Positions 6,843 to 14,390 of a stretch of 16,447 bases of DNA are shown here, in pieces; position 1 is the first letter of the stretch, and every line of letters starts with the position of its first letter. The notes beneath the pieces are model-generated. The model saw only the letters and a program-made list of their open reading frames with translations. It ran no database searches and was not told the DNA's origin. Location: contig CAZIHW010000109.1 in the NCBI GenBank assembly GCA_964539045.1, positions 1-16,447 on the forward strand, read 5' to 3'. A program made the position numbers and the translations under genes. This stretch comes from UBA1227 sp964539045. GTDB taxonomy: Bacteria; Bacillota; Clostridia; Oscillospirales; Acutalibacteraceae.

Positions 6843-9800
6843 ATGTCAAGTTATTCAAATGAATGCAAAAAAACAGAAATTTACAATAGAATTAAAGACA
6901 AGGTAAGCCTCGGGGGGTTCCCTTTAGGGGTGCTCGGCGCTGCGGCGGTTCACAAGGCCCTTCTTATACACAGTCTCTGCGATGACACAAAGCGCAGGGC
7001 TTTCGTAATCACGCCTGATGAGGCGACTGCAAGCCGTCTTTGCTCCGACTTAATTAATTTCGGAACGAGAGCACAGATTTTCCCTGCCAGAGATATATCC
7101 TTTGTAAGCGATCAGACTTATTCACGGGAATATGAGCAGCAGCGAATGGGTGCCTTATCCTCGTGGATTCTCGGTTGCTGCGATGTAATGATAATTCCGG
7201 CATCAGCCGCTGTCAGGAAGACTATCCCCGAGCCTGTTTTAAAGTCCAGGATGGTTACACTGTCTGTAGGAAAAGAATATGATCAGCAAGAGCTCCTGAG
7301 GTTGTTTGAATCTGCCGGATATAAAAGGGCGGATGAAGTCGAAGGTAAGGGTCAATATGCAGTCAGGGGCGGAATAATAGATTTCTTCCCGCCGGACAGG
7401 GAACAGCCCATAAGAATGGAGCTCTGGGGTGACGAGATAGATACTCTTGCTCTGTTTGACCCGCTTACACAACGGAGAACTGATACTGTAGAAGAGGTCA
7501 GGATTACACCCTCTTGTGAAGTTTTTTTCGATGATAGGGAAGAATTTTCGGACACCCTCGAGAAAATCGCGCAGAAGCTGAAGGGAGCAGATGCTCAGAC
7601 ACGTGCACAAAAGCTCATGTCGGACGCCGCAAATATCAGAGGCGGTGTTGCAGGCGTATGTCTTGATAAGTATATAAATCTGATATATGAAAATGCTGCC
7701 ACACCTCTTTCTTACATGTCAGGCAGAGATATTCTTTTTGTTGTTGAGAGCAGCAGCGTTAAAGAACGTGTGAATGCCTCCGTAAAGCTTCACCTGGAGG
7801 AATTAAAAGAAGCTTTGCAATCAGGCGATTATATAAAGCAGCTGGGAGACTATACGGAAAACTTTAAAGCATTGGTAAGTGATTATGAGAACGCCAATAC
7901 CGTATACCTTGACAACTTTGCCAGAGGTAGCTTTGATATACCTATCAGAGAATTGTATACGGTAAGTTTCGGCCAGACGCTTTCTTGGAATGGTACAGTT
8001 TCCTCTCTCGTTTCTGATTTTAACGAATTGGGTGCGAAGGATACAGTTGTTATAGCGGCGGGCAATGAGAAAAGCGCAAAAACCATAGCGGAGGATTTGG
8101 TTGACCGGGACTATGAGGCAATGTATTTTCTATACCCGCCCAAGGAGCTTCCGCCGGGAAAAATTTCTGTTATTCCGAGGACATTTTCGTCGGGTCTCAG
8201 CATTTCCGAATGTAATTTCAAACTTATCACCCAAAGCCATATAAGTTCCGGGTCAAAAAAGAGATACAGGAATAAATCGGAAAATGCCTTTCATAGCTTA
8301 GATGAATTGCACGCCGGAGACTATATAGTTCACAACATACATGGTGTAGGCATTTTTGTCGGCATAGAGAATTTAAAGGTATCGGGCGTTGAGAAAGATT
8401 ATCTGAAAATAAAATACGCAAAGGGCGATGTACTTTATGTACCTGTTACACAGCTTGATCTGGTATCTAAGTATATAGGCCCGAGGGAGGATACAAAGCT
8501 TGTCAAGCTCAATCGTCTCGGAGGAAAAGAATGGGAGAAGTCAAAAGCTAAGGTAAGGAGCGCCGTAAAGGATATAGCAAAGGAGCTGACTGAGCTTTAC
8601 GCGAGTAGGTTGCAGAGTAAGGGGTATGGTTTCTCCCCGGACTGTGATATGCAGAGCGACTTTGAGAGAAGGTTTGAGTACGACGAAACCGAGGACCAGA
8701 TCAGGTGTATAAATGAGATAAAGAGTGATATGGAAAAACCATATCCTATGGACCGACTCCTGTGCGGAGATGTAGGGTTCGGTAAGACTGAGGTGGCACT
8801 TCGCGCAGCATTCAAATGCATAGCAGACGGAAAGCAATGTGCTATTTTGGTGCCTACTACGATACTTGCATTTCAACACTATAATACGATAATGAAACGT
8901 TTTGACGGTTTTCCGTTCGAAATAGAGATGCTGTCAAGGTTTAAAACTGCGGCTCAGCAAAAGAAAATCATTCAGAGTATAAAGCGGGGTTACACAGATA
9001 TAGTCGTGGGAACCCATAGGCTTATATCAAAGGACGTTGAGTTCAAGGATCTCGGACTTCTGATAATAGATGAGGAACAAAGATTCGGTGTTGCTCAAAA
9101 GGAAAAACTAAAGGAGAAGTTCACCAATGTAGATGTTCTTACATTGTCGGCGACTCCTATACCGAGAACTCTCAATATGGCTATGACCGGGATAAGGGAT
9201 ATGTCAATAATAGAAGAGGCACCGCAGGACAGATTTCCGGTTCAAACCTATGTCCTGGAATATGATGCCGGCATCATAGCCCAAGCTATCGAGAAGGAGC
9301 TGAGACGCGGGGGACAGGTTTACTATATGCATAACAATGTTGAGAGCATAGTCCACTGTGCCGCTAAAATACATGAGCTTGTACCCGAGGCCAGAATAGG
9401 TATAGCCCACGGCAAGATGAGTGAGGATGAATTGTCACATGTATGGCGGCAGCTCGTTGAATATGAGATAGACATATTGGTTTGTACAACTATAATTGAA
9501 ACGGGTGTGGATGTCCCGAATGCAAATACACTTATAATAGAGAATTCGGAAAATTTGGGACTTTCTCAACTACATCAGATAAGAGGCCGGATAGGGCGAT
9601 CTTCACGCAGGGCTGTTGCGTACTTTACTTTCTATGGGGGAAAAGAGCTTACCGATATAGCCTACAGGAGGCTCACTGCCATCAGAGAATATACCGAGTT
9701 CGGTTCAGGCTTTAAGATAGCTATGAGAGACCTGGAGCTGAGAGGCGCAGGAAGTATCTTAGGTGCAAAGCAGCACGGACATATGGAAACCGTGGGATAC

Positions 9801-10328
9801 GATATGTATCTTAAGATATTGGAAGAAGCCATCAATGAAAATAAGGAAGGATTCGATGAAAACGGCGAATCGAAGTATGTACCGCCAAAGGAGTGCCTTA
9901 TAGATGTACAAATAGATGCGCATATTCCGGAATCATATATCTCAAGTGTCCCGCACAGGTTAAGCATGTACAGACGCATAGCGGACATAAGAACGAGTGA
10001 AGATGCTATGGATGTAACCGATGAGCTTATAGACAGATTCGGCGAACCTCCGCAAAGCGTACTCGGTCTTATTGAGGTATCACTTCTCAGAAATACGGCG
10101 GCAAGTCTCGGCGTTTATGAGATAGGACAGCGTGGAGACAATCTGTTACTGTATTGGAACGATATAAATATGCGTGCAGTTACCAGACTTTCGTCTGATA
10201 TGAGGGGAAAGATTTTGGTAAGTGCGGGTTCTAAGCCTTACGTATCAGTAAAGGTAGATAATCCTGCTAATACCATTAAAACTTTAAAATCTGCATTAAT
10301 GATTTTAACTTTGGGCACAAAATCATAA
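6843..10328 (+). CDS. mfd: Transcription-repair coupling factor Mfd
   Basis: 1161 residues, similar to E. coli Mfd (1148). Mfd is a DNA translocase that removes RNA polymerase stalled at lesions and recruits UvrA. The N-terminal third is UvrB-like (includes YAVRGGIIDFFPPDREQPIRMELWGDEID). A CarD-like RNA polymerase interaction domain starts near 488 (LHAGDYIVHNIHGVGIFVG). The RecG-like helicase part follows, with Walker A GDVGFGKTE (about 642-650), the DEEQ box (about 743) in LLIIDEEQRFGV, TLSATPIPRTLNM, and the motor motifs TGVDVPNANTLIIE and QIRGRIGRS. The C-terminal TRCF domain is near 1015-1110. RBS AGAGG lies 5 nt before the ATG. I saw no clear promoter just upstream, so it may be transcribed from the glmU-pth operon. 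The last codons are part of a tandem duplication. Confidence 0.97.
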   Translation: MSSYSNECKKTEIYNRIKDKVSLGGFPLGVLGAAAVHKALLIHSLCDDTKRRAFVITPDEATASRLCSDLINFGTRAQIFPARDISFVSDQTYSREYEQQRMGALSSWILGCCDVMIIPASAAVRKTIPEPVLKSRMVTLSVGKEYDQQELLRLFESAGYKRADEVEGKGQYAVRGGIIDFFPPDREQPIRMELWGDEIDTLALFDPLTQRRTDTVEEVRITPSCEVFFDDREEFSDTLEKIAQKLKGADAQTRAQKLMSDAANIRGGVAGVCLDKYINLIYENAATPLSYMSGRDILFVVESSSVKERVNASVKLHLEELKEALQSGDYIKQLGDYTENFKALVSDYENANTVYLDNFARGSFDIPIRELYTVSFGQTLSWNGTVSSLVSDFNELGAKDTVVIAAGNEKSAKTIAEDLVDRDYEAMYFLYPPKELPPGKISVIPRTFSSGLSISECNFKLITQSHISSGSKKRYRNKSENAFHSLDELHAGDYIVHNIHGVGIFVGIENLKVSGVEKDYLKIKYAKGDVLYVPVTQLDLVSKYIGPREDTKLVKLNRLGGKEWEKSKAKVRSAVKDIAKELTELYASRLQSKGYGFSPDCDMQSDFERRFEYDETEDQIRCINEIKSDMEKPYPMDRLLCGDVGFGKTEVALRAAFKCIADGKQCAILVPTTILAFQHYNTIMKRFDGFPFEIEMLSRFKTAAQQKKIIQSIKRGYTDIVVGTHRLISKDVEFKDLGLLIIDEEQRFGVAQKEKLKEKFTNVDVLTLSATPIPRTLNMAMTGIRDMSIIEEAPQDRFPVQTYVLEYDAGIIAQAIEKELRRGGQVYYMHNNVESIVHCAAKIHELVPEARIGIAHGKMSEDELSHVWRQLVEYEIDILVCTTIIETGVDVPNANTLIIENSENLGLSQLHQIRGRIGRSSRRAVAYFTFYGGKELTDIAYRRLTAIREYTEFGSGFKIAMRDLELRGAGSILGAKQHGHMETVGYDMYLKILEEAINENKEGFDENGESKYVPPKECLIDVQIDAHIPESYISSVPHRLSMYRRIADIRTSEDAMDVTDELIDRFGEPPQSVLGLIEVSLLRNTAASLGVYEIGQRGDNLLLYWNDINMRAVTRLSSDMRGKILVSAGSKPYVSVKVDNPANTIKTLKSALMILTLGTKS

Positions 10329-10346
10329 AGGGCACAAAATCATAAA
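10313..10346 (+). repeat. Perfect 17-bp tandem duplication spanning the mfd stop codon
   Basis: GGGCACAAAATCATAAA occurs at 10313-10329 and again at 10330-10346. The first copy encodes the C-terminal Gly-Thr-Lys-Ser and the TAA; the second is untranslated and leads into the terminator. Confidence 0.9.
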
Positions 10347-10376
10347 AAACTCGCTTCGAAAGAAGCGAGTTTTTTC
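10344..10376. terminator. Bidirectional intrinsic terminator between mfd and the ABC permease
   Basis: ACTCGCTTC (10349-10357) and GAAGCGAGT (10362-10370) form a perfect stem around GAAA. An A-run lies before it and a T-run after it, so it works on either strand. It sits between two convergent genes and can end both transcripts. Confidence 0.93.
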
Positions 10377-10398
10377 TTAGTCAATTTTTCTTAGCCAA
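10371..10398. repeat. 14-bp tandem duplication next to the terminator
   Basis: TTTTTCTTAGTCAA (10371-10384) is followed directly by TTTTTCTTAGCCAA (10385-10398), differing at one base. It begins in the T-run of the mfd terminator and ends just before the stop of the minus-strand permease. Confidence 0.8.
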
Positions 10399-10404
10399 TT
10401 ACTA

Positions 10405-11262
10405 TCAGTCAAGATTTAATCTGTGTCTCATTATCCATGCGGTAAATCCATAAAGGCCGCATGCGAATATGATGTTTATTACATTGCCTCCGATAAGTAC
10501 AGTCTGTAATGCTTTTCCCGAACTTTCGGCAAGAACTGATGCGTAATCGGGTACTACAGTCGTTATAACAGTAGTGTAAATACCCATTATAATCCAGCTT
10601 ATCACGTCAATTATAAGGTAAGCTAACACGGTTCCCATTATCTTGTGCTTCTTAGAAATAAGCATACCGAAGCTTACTGAGGCATACCATGAAATTATGA
10701 ATCGGGTAATGTAAGTAAATGCAAATGCCACGAGTTCCGCTATGAATACCCAGAAGGGAACACCGAGCTGTTCCTCTATGAATGCTCCCTCTCGCTCCAT
10801 GGCATCTGACAGGGCAGTCCACGCGTCTTTAATAAGACCTATGATTTGCTCATAATGCCCGAGGGTTATATAAAGGGAAAGCAATGCGATAACCGTGCTC
10901 AGCACTATCCAGAGCCATGCATTGAGAAGTTTTGAGAAAATAAGTGTAACCGGTCTGGCCGGAAGGGTCATCATAAGATATCCCTCATCCGTGAAGAAGT
11001 TTTTATAGAATCTGTACACTATGAGGAATAACGTCAGGATTAAGAGCGATACAAATACCAATACATATGCAATAGAAATGATGGATGAAAGAGCCTTCAT
11101 GATTTTCACGAATGATACCGGCACATTATCTATTATGTATTGTCGACTTGTAAGCCAAGTCAAGAATCTACCCATTGCCGAGAGTAACAGTACTACGATA
11201 TAAGCGGGCAATGCAATTCTTCCCACTGATAAGAACTCGTGCTTTGAGAGTTTTCCTAGCAT
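10405..11262 (-). CDS. ABC transporter permease, ABC-2 type
   Basis: 285 residues with about six hydrophobic segments: near 15-35 (IALPAYIVVLLLSAMGRFL), 50-82, 110-132, 168-190, 205-235 and 255-278. The order LFLIVYRFYKNFFTDEGYLMMTLPARPVTLIFSKLLNAW is typical of ABC-2 permeases, with an amphipathic cytosolic loop between helices 2 and 3. It overlaps the ATPase gene by 7 nt; RBS GGGAGG is 7 nt before its ATG. The two gene products most likely form a small exporter or antibiotic/peptide-sensing transporter of the BcrA/YtrB class. The substrate is unknown. Confidence 0.88.
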   Translation of the reverse strand: MLGKLSKHEFLSVGRIALPAYIVVLLLSAMGRFLTWLTSRQYIIDNVPVSFVKIMKALSSIISIAYVLVFVSLLILTLFLIVYRFYKNFFTDEGYLMMTLPARPVTLIFSKLLNAWLWIVLSTVIALLSLYITLGHYEQIIGLIKDAWTALSDAMEREGAFIEEQLGVPFWVFIAELVAFAFTYITRFIISWYASVSFGMLISKKHKIMGTVLAYLIIDVISWIIMGIYTTVITTVVPDYASVLAESSGKALQTVLIGGNVINIIFACGLYGFTAWIMRHRLNLD

Positions 11263-11951
11263 CTGAACACCTCCCTGAACAATCCGTCCACGGTTTTTCC
11301 TTCTTTGCGGACCTCTTCAACTGAAGCGTGTTGAAGAATTTCGCCCTCTTTTATGAAAACGAACTCGTCAAGAACGGATTCTACATCAGCTATGAGGTGT
11401 GTGGAAATCAGAACGGTTGAGTTCTCACAGTAGTTACCGATTATGGTTTCAAGGATATAATCACGTGCAGCCGGGTCTACACCGCCTATAGGCTCATCGA
11501 GCAGATAGAGCTTGGCATCACGGCTCATTACCAGAATAAGTTGAACTTTTTCCCTGTTACCCTTTGAAAGGTCCTTCAAAGGTCTCTTAGGATCGATATT
11601 GAGACGCTTTAACATCTCATTGGCTTTATCCTTATTGAAATCTTTGTAGAAGTCTGCCATAAAGTCAACTTGTCTGTTTATCTTCTTTGAAAGATCGAGA
11701 TAGTTTCTTTCAGGTAAATATGATACTATCTTTTTGCTTTCAACTCCGGGCTTGAATCCGTCTATTTTTATTTCACCTGAAGTCGGTAATAACAGTCCGC
11801 TTGCAAGTTTAATAAGTGTTGTTTTGCCGGATCCGTTCGGTCCGAGAAGACCGATAACTTTTCCCTGCGGCAGTGACAAATTTATTCCCTTAAGAGCAGT
11901 GAAATGTCCGTATTGCTTTTTTAGGTGGTTACAAACAAGAATATCTGCCAA
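11256..11951 (-). CDS. ABC transporter ATP-binding protein (BcrA/YtrB-like)
   Basis: 231 residues. Walker A GPNGSGKT is at 37-44, the Q-loop region reads SYLPERNYL with Glu in place of the usual Gln (as often seen in this subfamily), the signature is LSKGNREK (128-135), Walker B LYLLDEP is at 148-154, and the H-loop is STHLI (about 182-186). It energises the permease encoded directly after it. The start is a TTG codon at 11949-11951, preceded 7 nt upstream by GGAGG; there is no better ATG. Its promoter (11985-12013) carries a perfect dyad, so expression may be under a repressor encoded elsewhere. No GntR-type regulator is present next to it, unlike many ytr operons. Confidence 0.93.
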   Translation of the reverse strand: MADILVCNHLKKQYGHFTALKGINLSLPQGKVIGLLGPNGSGKTTLIKLASGLLLPTSGEIKIDGFKPGVESKKIVSYLPERNYLDLSKKINRQVDFMADFYKDFNKDKANEMLKRLNIDPKRPLKDLSKGNREKVQLILVMSRDAKLYLLDEPIGGVDPAARDYILETIIGNYCENSTVLISTHLIADVESVLDEFVFIKEGEILQHASVEEVRKEGKTVDGLFREVFRC

Positions 11952-11984
11952 TATAATTCCTCCGTTTCAGAAAGATTCCTATAT

Positions 11985-12013
11985 ATAATACCAACAAAAC
12001 AATTTGTTGTAAA
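11985..12013 (-). promoter_or_regulatory. Promoter of the ABC transporter operon
   Basis: Minus-strand TTTACA (12008-12013), exact 17-nt spacer, TATTAT (11985-11990). It lies about 34 nt upstream of the TTG start and back-to-back with the plus-strand promoter at 12019-12047. Confidence 0.75.
11992..12009. promoter_or_regulatory. Putative operator: perfect 7-bp inverted repeat inside the ABC promoter
   Basis: CAACAAA (11992-11998) and TTTGTTG (12003-12009) form a perfect dyad with a 4-bp centre, lying in the spacer and touching the -35 element of the ABC promoter. That position suits a repressor site. This is inference. Confidence 0.5.
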
Positions 12014-12018
12014 TAAAA

Positions 12019-12047
12019 TTGACAGGGTTAAAAAAATTCTGTATTAT
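12019..12047 (+). promoter_or_regulatory. Promoter of the lysine-rich membrane protein gene
   Basis: Consensus TTGACA (12019-12024), exact 17-nt spacer, TATTAT (12042-12047). The transcript should begin near 12054, leaving a leader of about 70 nt. Confidence 0.85.
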
Positions 12048-12071
12048 ATTTTAAGATAATTGTTCTTGACT

Positions 12072-12099
12072 TAAGGTGAGAGATTTTCACATCACCTTA
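12072..12099 (+). promoter_or_regulatory. 5'UTR hairpin before the lysine-rich protein gene
   Basis: TAAGGTGA (12072-12079) pairs with TCACCTTA (12092-12099), 8 bp around a 12-nt loop, ending about 10 nt before the ribosome binding site GGAGAGGAG. It may stabilise the mRNA or bind a regulator; no riboswitch class is recognised. Confidence 0.5.
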
Positions 12100-12122
12100 C
12101 TACCCGGAGAGGAGATAATTTA

Positions 12123-12704
12123 ATGAAAGCTCGTGACGCAAGACGCAATTTTATAGTTATGGTTGCTCTTGCCTTTGTTGCGGTGTTCACAAGCTCAGCC
12201 ATTATCGGTATTGCAGCAATAACACCGTTCGTTTACTCAAAGGCATGTGAGATCCTTGAAAAGGCAAAAGAAAATCACAAGAATACGATGCCGGCCGCAA
12301 AGGCTGCCAAGGCAAAGAGGGATGCCTTGAAGAAGGAAAAGGCCAAACTTGAAAAAGACAAGAAAGCCCTTGAAAAGAAGAAACTCGCAGCCCGTAAGGA
12401 ACAGGCTAAGAAGATTTATGAGTATAGACAGAAGAACGGATATGAGGAGTCTCTTCCTCTCGTAGAAAAAGAAGCTAAAAAGGCCTTGGAATCAGAGGCG
12501 GGCGTTTCCGATAAAGGTAAAAAGGCAAAGAAAGAAAAGGTTAAAAAGGAAAAAGTTAAGAAGGAAAAACCGGCTAATGTCAAGCCTGCGAAGCAGAACA
12601 AGCCGGAGCCGATAATTCTCTCCGCTGATACCGCATCAGATGCTTCGGAAGCCGATGATACATATACTAACAACGGAAGCATGTTCCGGGGAATCAGTTT
12701 CTGA
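12123..12704 (+). CDS. Lysine-rich single-pass membrane protein, function unknown
   Basis: 193 residues; I do not recognise a family. One hydrophobic helix (about 11-36, IVMVALAFVAVFTSSAIIGIAAITPF) follows a basic start, MKARDARRN. Residues 42-125 are rich in Ala, Lys and Glu with heptad-like spacing (KAKRDALKKEKAKLEKDKKALEKKK) and probably form a coiled coil. Residues about 132-150 carry repeats of KKEKV, and the rest is Pro/Lys-rich, then acidic and Ser/Thr-rich, ending MFRGISF. The orientation in the membrane is unclear because both sides are basic. It has a consensus promoter, a strong RBS (AGGAG, 8 nt before ATG) and its own terminator, which suggests a well-expressed single gene. A scaffold or nucleic-acid- or wall-binding role is only a guess. 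Confidence 0.8.
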   Translation: MKARDARRNFIVMVALAFVAVFTSSAIIGIAAITPFVYSKACEILEKAKENHKNTMPAAKAAKAKRDALKKEKAKLEKDKKALEKKKLAARKEQAKKIYEYRQKNGYEESLPLVEKEAKKALESEAGVSDKGKKAKKEKVKKEKVKKEKPANVKPAKQNKPEPIILSADTASDASEADDTYTNNGSMFRGISF

Positions 12705-12718
12705 TTTACAAATAGATG

Positions 12719-12754
12719 AAAGCCGTAGCCGTCAGGTTTCGGCTTTTATTATTT
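12719..12754 (+). terminator. Intrinsic terminator after the lysine-rich protein gene
   Basis: AAAGCCG (12719-12725) pairs with CGGCTTT (12740-12746) around a 14-nt loop, followed by TTATTATTT. It is weaker than the other terminators here, so the next gene could receive readthrough. Confidence 0.65.
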
Positions 12755-12765
12755 GAGGTGGGTAA

Positions 12766-13965
12766 ATGAAAGATAAAAAACTAATCAAAAGTTATAAGGA
12801 CTTCTCCGCCAAAGAGAGAAGGGAAATAACAATTAAGGTTATGACTTTTGTTATAACGTTGATTCTCTCAATCCTATACGTAATTGTAGGTAACAGAATA
12901 GCTAATTTGTCTGCTGTAAAATTTGCTGATGACGGAGTAGACGTGCTTCAGGGAAAAATAATTCAGATAACCGACAGGCAGAGTTATGACGGCGGAGAAA
13001 ATATCGGTGTTAAGGTTAATGTCAGCAAGGGAGAACGTAAGGGTGAAACCGTCTATGCGGTTTTACAGCTCAGCGAACATTCGCTTACCAACCTGGATCA
13101 GGCCAAAGTCGGTGATGAGGTCATACTTTACACTAACGGCGATAAAAATGTAAATGCCGATTGGATAGTTTCAAATTTTGAGAGATTCTCAGCAGTGATG
13201 TGGCTCGGAATAATATTCCTTGTATTGGTGCTTGTGTTCGGAAGGTGGAAGGGTGTAAATACTATTGTTTCTCTCGCCTTTACATGTCTTGCTGTATTCT
13301 ATGTTATGCTGCCGGGTATTATTAACGGACAAAATATATATGCGTGGTCAATTATCACATGCATTTTTATAATCATAATGACTATGCTCTTTGTTAACGG
13401 ACTTACCAAAAAGAGTTTTGTGGCGGGAGCCGGATGCACAGCCGGCGTATTTGTTGCCGGGATTATAACATTGATAATGAATTCGATAATGAAAATGAGC
13501 GGATTTACCAACGAGGAGTCCACACTCATTTTCTATCTTAATGATGATCCGCTTGATTTGAGAGCTTTAATATTTGCAGCCATAACCGTAGGTGCTGTGG
13601 GCGCAATAATGGACGTTGCAATGGATATAGCATCTTCACTTAAGGAGCTGTCGGACAAGGTTCCAGATATAAGTGCAAGGCAGCTCACAATATCCGGATT
13701 TACTATAGGCAGAGATATAATGGGAACGATGGCAAACACACTTGTTCTTGCGTATATAGGAAGTTCGCTTTGCTGTGTTATTTTGCTCTATGCTTACAGT
13801 TCATCGCTTTTGGATCTCTTTAATATGGAGATGATTGCTATGGAATTACTGCAGGCACTGGCCGGAAGTATAGGCATAATGCTCTCAATTCCTTTGACTA
13901 CATTCATTTCGGCTTATGTCTATACCGGCAAGGGGAAGAATTTATCACACAAGTCTATTGACTAA
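12766..13965 (+). CDS. YibE/F-family multi-pass membrane protein
   Basis: 399 residues. After a short basic cytosolic start comes TM1 (about 24-46), then an extracytoplasmic beta-rich domain of about 90 residues (VDVLQGKIIQITDRQSYDG to VGDEVILYTNG), then seven or so TM helices from about 143 on. The segment GAVGAIMDVAMDIASSLKEL followed by RQLTISGFTIGRDIMGTMANTLVLAY is the conserved signature of YibE/F-like proteins. The biochemical function of the family is not established; a transport role is usually assumed. In some genomes the two halves are separate genes; here one chain has the whole plan. RBS GAGG is 7 nt before the ATG. I saw no strong promoter in the 61-nt gap upstream, so it may depend on the upstream gene. 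Confidence 0.9.
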   Translation: MKDKKLIKSYKDFSAKERREITIKVMTFVITLILSILYVIVGNRIANLSAVKFADDGVDVLQGKIIQITDRQSYDGGENIGVKVNVSKGERKGETVYAVLQLSEHSLTNLDQAKVGDEVILYTNGDKNVNADWIVSNFERFSAVMWLGIIFLVLVLVFGRWKGVNTIVSLAFTCLAVFYVMLPGIINGQNIYAWSIITCIFIIIMTMLFVNGLTKKSFVAGAGCTAGVFVAGIITLIMNSIMKMSGFTNEESTLIFYLNDDPLDLRALIFAAITVGAVGAIMDVAMDIASSLKELSDKVPDISARQLTISGFTIGRDIMGTMANTLVLAYIGSSLCCVILLYAYSSSLLDLFNMEMIAMELLQALAGSIGIMLSIPLTTFISAYVYTGKGKNLSHKSID

Positions 13966-13992
13966 TAGTGTTTTTTATGGCAAAATAAATGC

Positions 13993-14178
13993 GTTAAATC
14001 GAATACATCGACTCCGAGTTGTTATCTCTAAAGCAAAGTCCATGAGATTTTAACCAATGGGTGCTAGGGAAACCGAACGCCTTCCGTATTTGAAAAGGGG
14101 CAGATATTTTTTACGAATTCATCTTGTGTTATGGATGTGGTGTAAAAAAGGAGCTCCTTTCTATGAAGGAGCTCCTTT
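13993..14178 (+). ncRNA. Candidate structured small RNA or 3' UTR element
   Basis: A possible weak promoter, TTGACT (13958-13963), 17 nt, CAAAAT (13981-13986), overlaps the stop of the YibE/F gene and would start an RNA of about 185 nt ending at the hairpin 14147-14178. Possible helices are ATCTC/GAGAT around 14030-14055, and GGGTG/CGCCT enclosing GG-GAAA-CC (GNRA tetraloop) around 14060-14085. It could equally be the 3' untranslated part of the YibE/F mRNA. I do not recognise the family. Confidence 0.3.
14147..14178. terminator. Double-palindrome bidirectional terminator
   Basis: AAAGGAGCTCCTT (14147-14159) pairs perfectly with AAGGAGCTCCTTT (14166-14178) around a 6-nt loop. Each arm contains the self-complementary AAGGAGCTCCTT. 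On the minus strand six T follow directly; on the plus strand the tail is only T-rich, so it may mainly serve a minus-strand transcript. Confidence 0.75.
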
Positions 14179-14200
14179 CGATTTATTTATCATGTTACTT

Positions 14201-14229
14201 AAGCCACTGTAGTCTCCCTCAGTGTGCTT
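14201..14229. ncRNA. Hairpin with C-rich loop, possible small RNA
   Basis: AAGC-CACTG (14201-14209) pairs with CAGTG-T-GCTT (14220-14229) with one bulged T. On the plus strand the 10-nt loop exposes TCTCCCT, complementary to Shine-Dalgarno sequences, as in C-rich-loop small RNAs of Firmicutes. On the minus strand the same hairpin would precede the U6 terminator at 14147, giving an RNA of roughly 85 nt, with TATACT near 14231-14236 as a possible -10. The strand is not decided. Confidence 0.3.
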
Positions 14230-14284
14230 TAGTATAGAAGTTGTATGACCACCACATAACGTATACAATTTCACACCCATAACA

Positions 14285-14325
14285 CGATGAGCCGGGCCCA
14301 AACCCCGGCTCATTGTATTTCCTTT
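14285..14325 (+). terminator. GC-rich intrinsic terminator
   Basis: CGATGAGCCGGG (14285-14296) pairs with CCCGGCTCATTG (14304-14315), 12 bp with one G-U pair, then TATTTCCTTTT. It lies just upstream of the promoter for the small membrane protein gene and must end a transcript from the gene-free stretch or from further upstream. Confidence 0.8.
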
Positions 14326-14328
14326 TAA

Positions 14329-14356
14329 TTGACAGAAATAACCTCCGTATGATAAT
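14329..14356 (+). promoter_or_regulatory. Promoter of the 59-aa membrane protein gene
   Basis: Consensus TTGACA (14329-14334), 16-nt spacer, GATAAT (14351-14356). Transcription should begin near 14363, under 30 nt from the start codon. Confidence 0.8.
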
Positions 14357-14390
14357 ATCTATTTGGCGATATTTTTAAAGGGAGATGCTT

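Larger units (their letters stand above)
13966..14390. other. Gene-free stretch of 425 bp with clustered hairpins
   Basis: No ORF longer than about a dozen codons has support on either strand. The stretch holds a candidate structured RNA (13993-14178), an unusual double-palindrome terminator, a C-rich-loop hairpin, a GC-rich terminator and the promoter of the next small gene, each listed separately. No known riboswitch or RNA family was recognised. Confidence 0.7.

Noticed and set aside
13993..14110. Known riboswitch, 6S RNA, SRP RNA or RNase P RNA in the gene-free stretch
   Set aside because: Short look-alikes exist (CTAGGGAAACCG, AAAGTCCATG, GGGTGCTAGGG), but none has the full conserved core of those families, and the length excludes RNase P.
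14224..14262. Twelve-codon minus-strand ORF MWWSYNFYTKAH
   Set aside because: No ribosome binding site and no evidence of an attenuator with tandem Trp control of a biosynthetic gene; probably chance.
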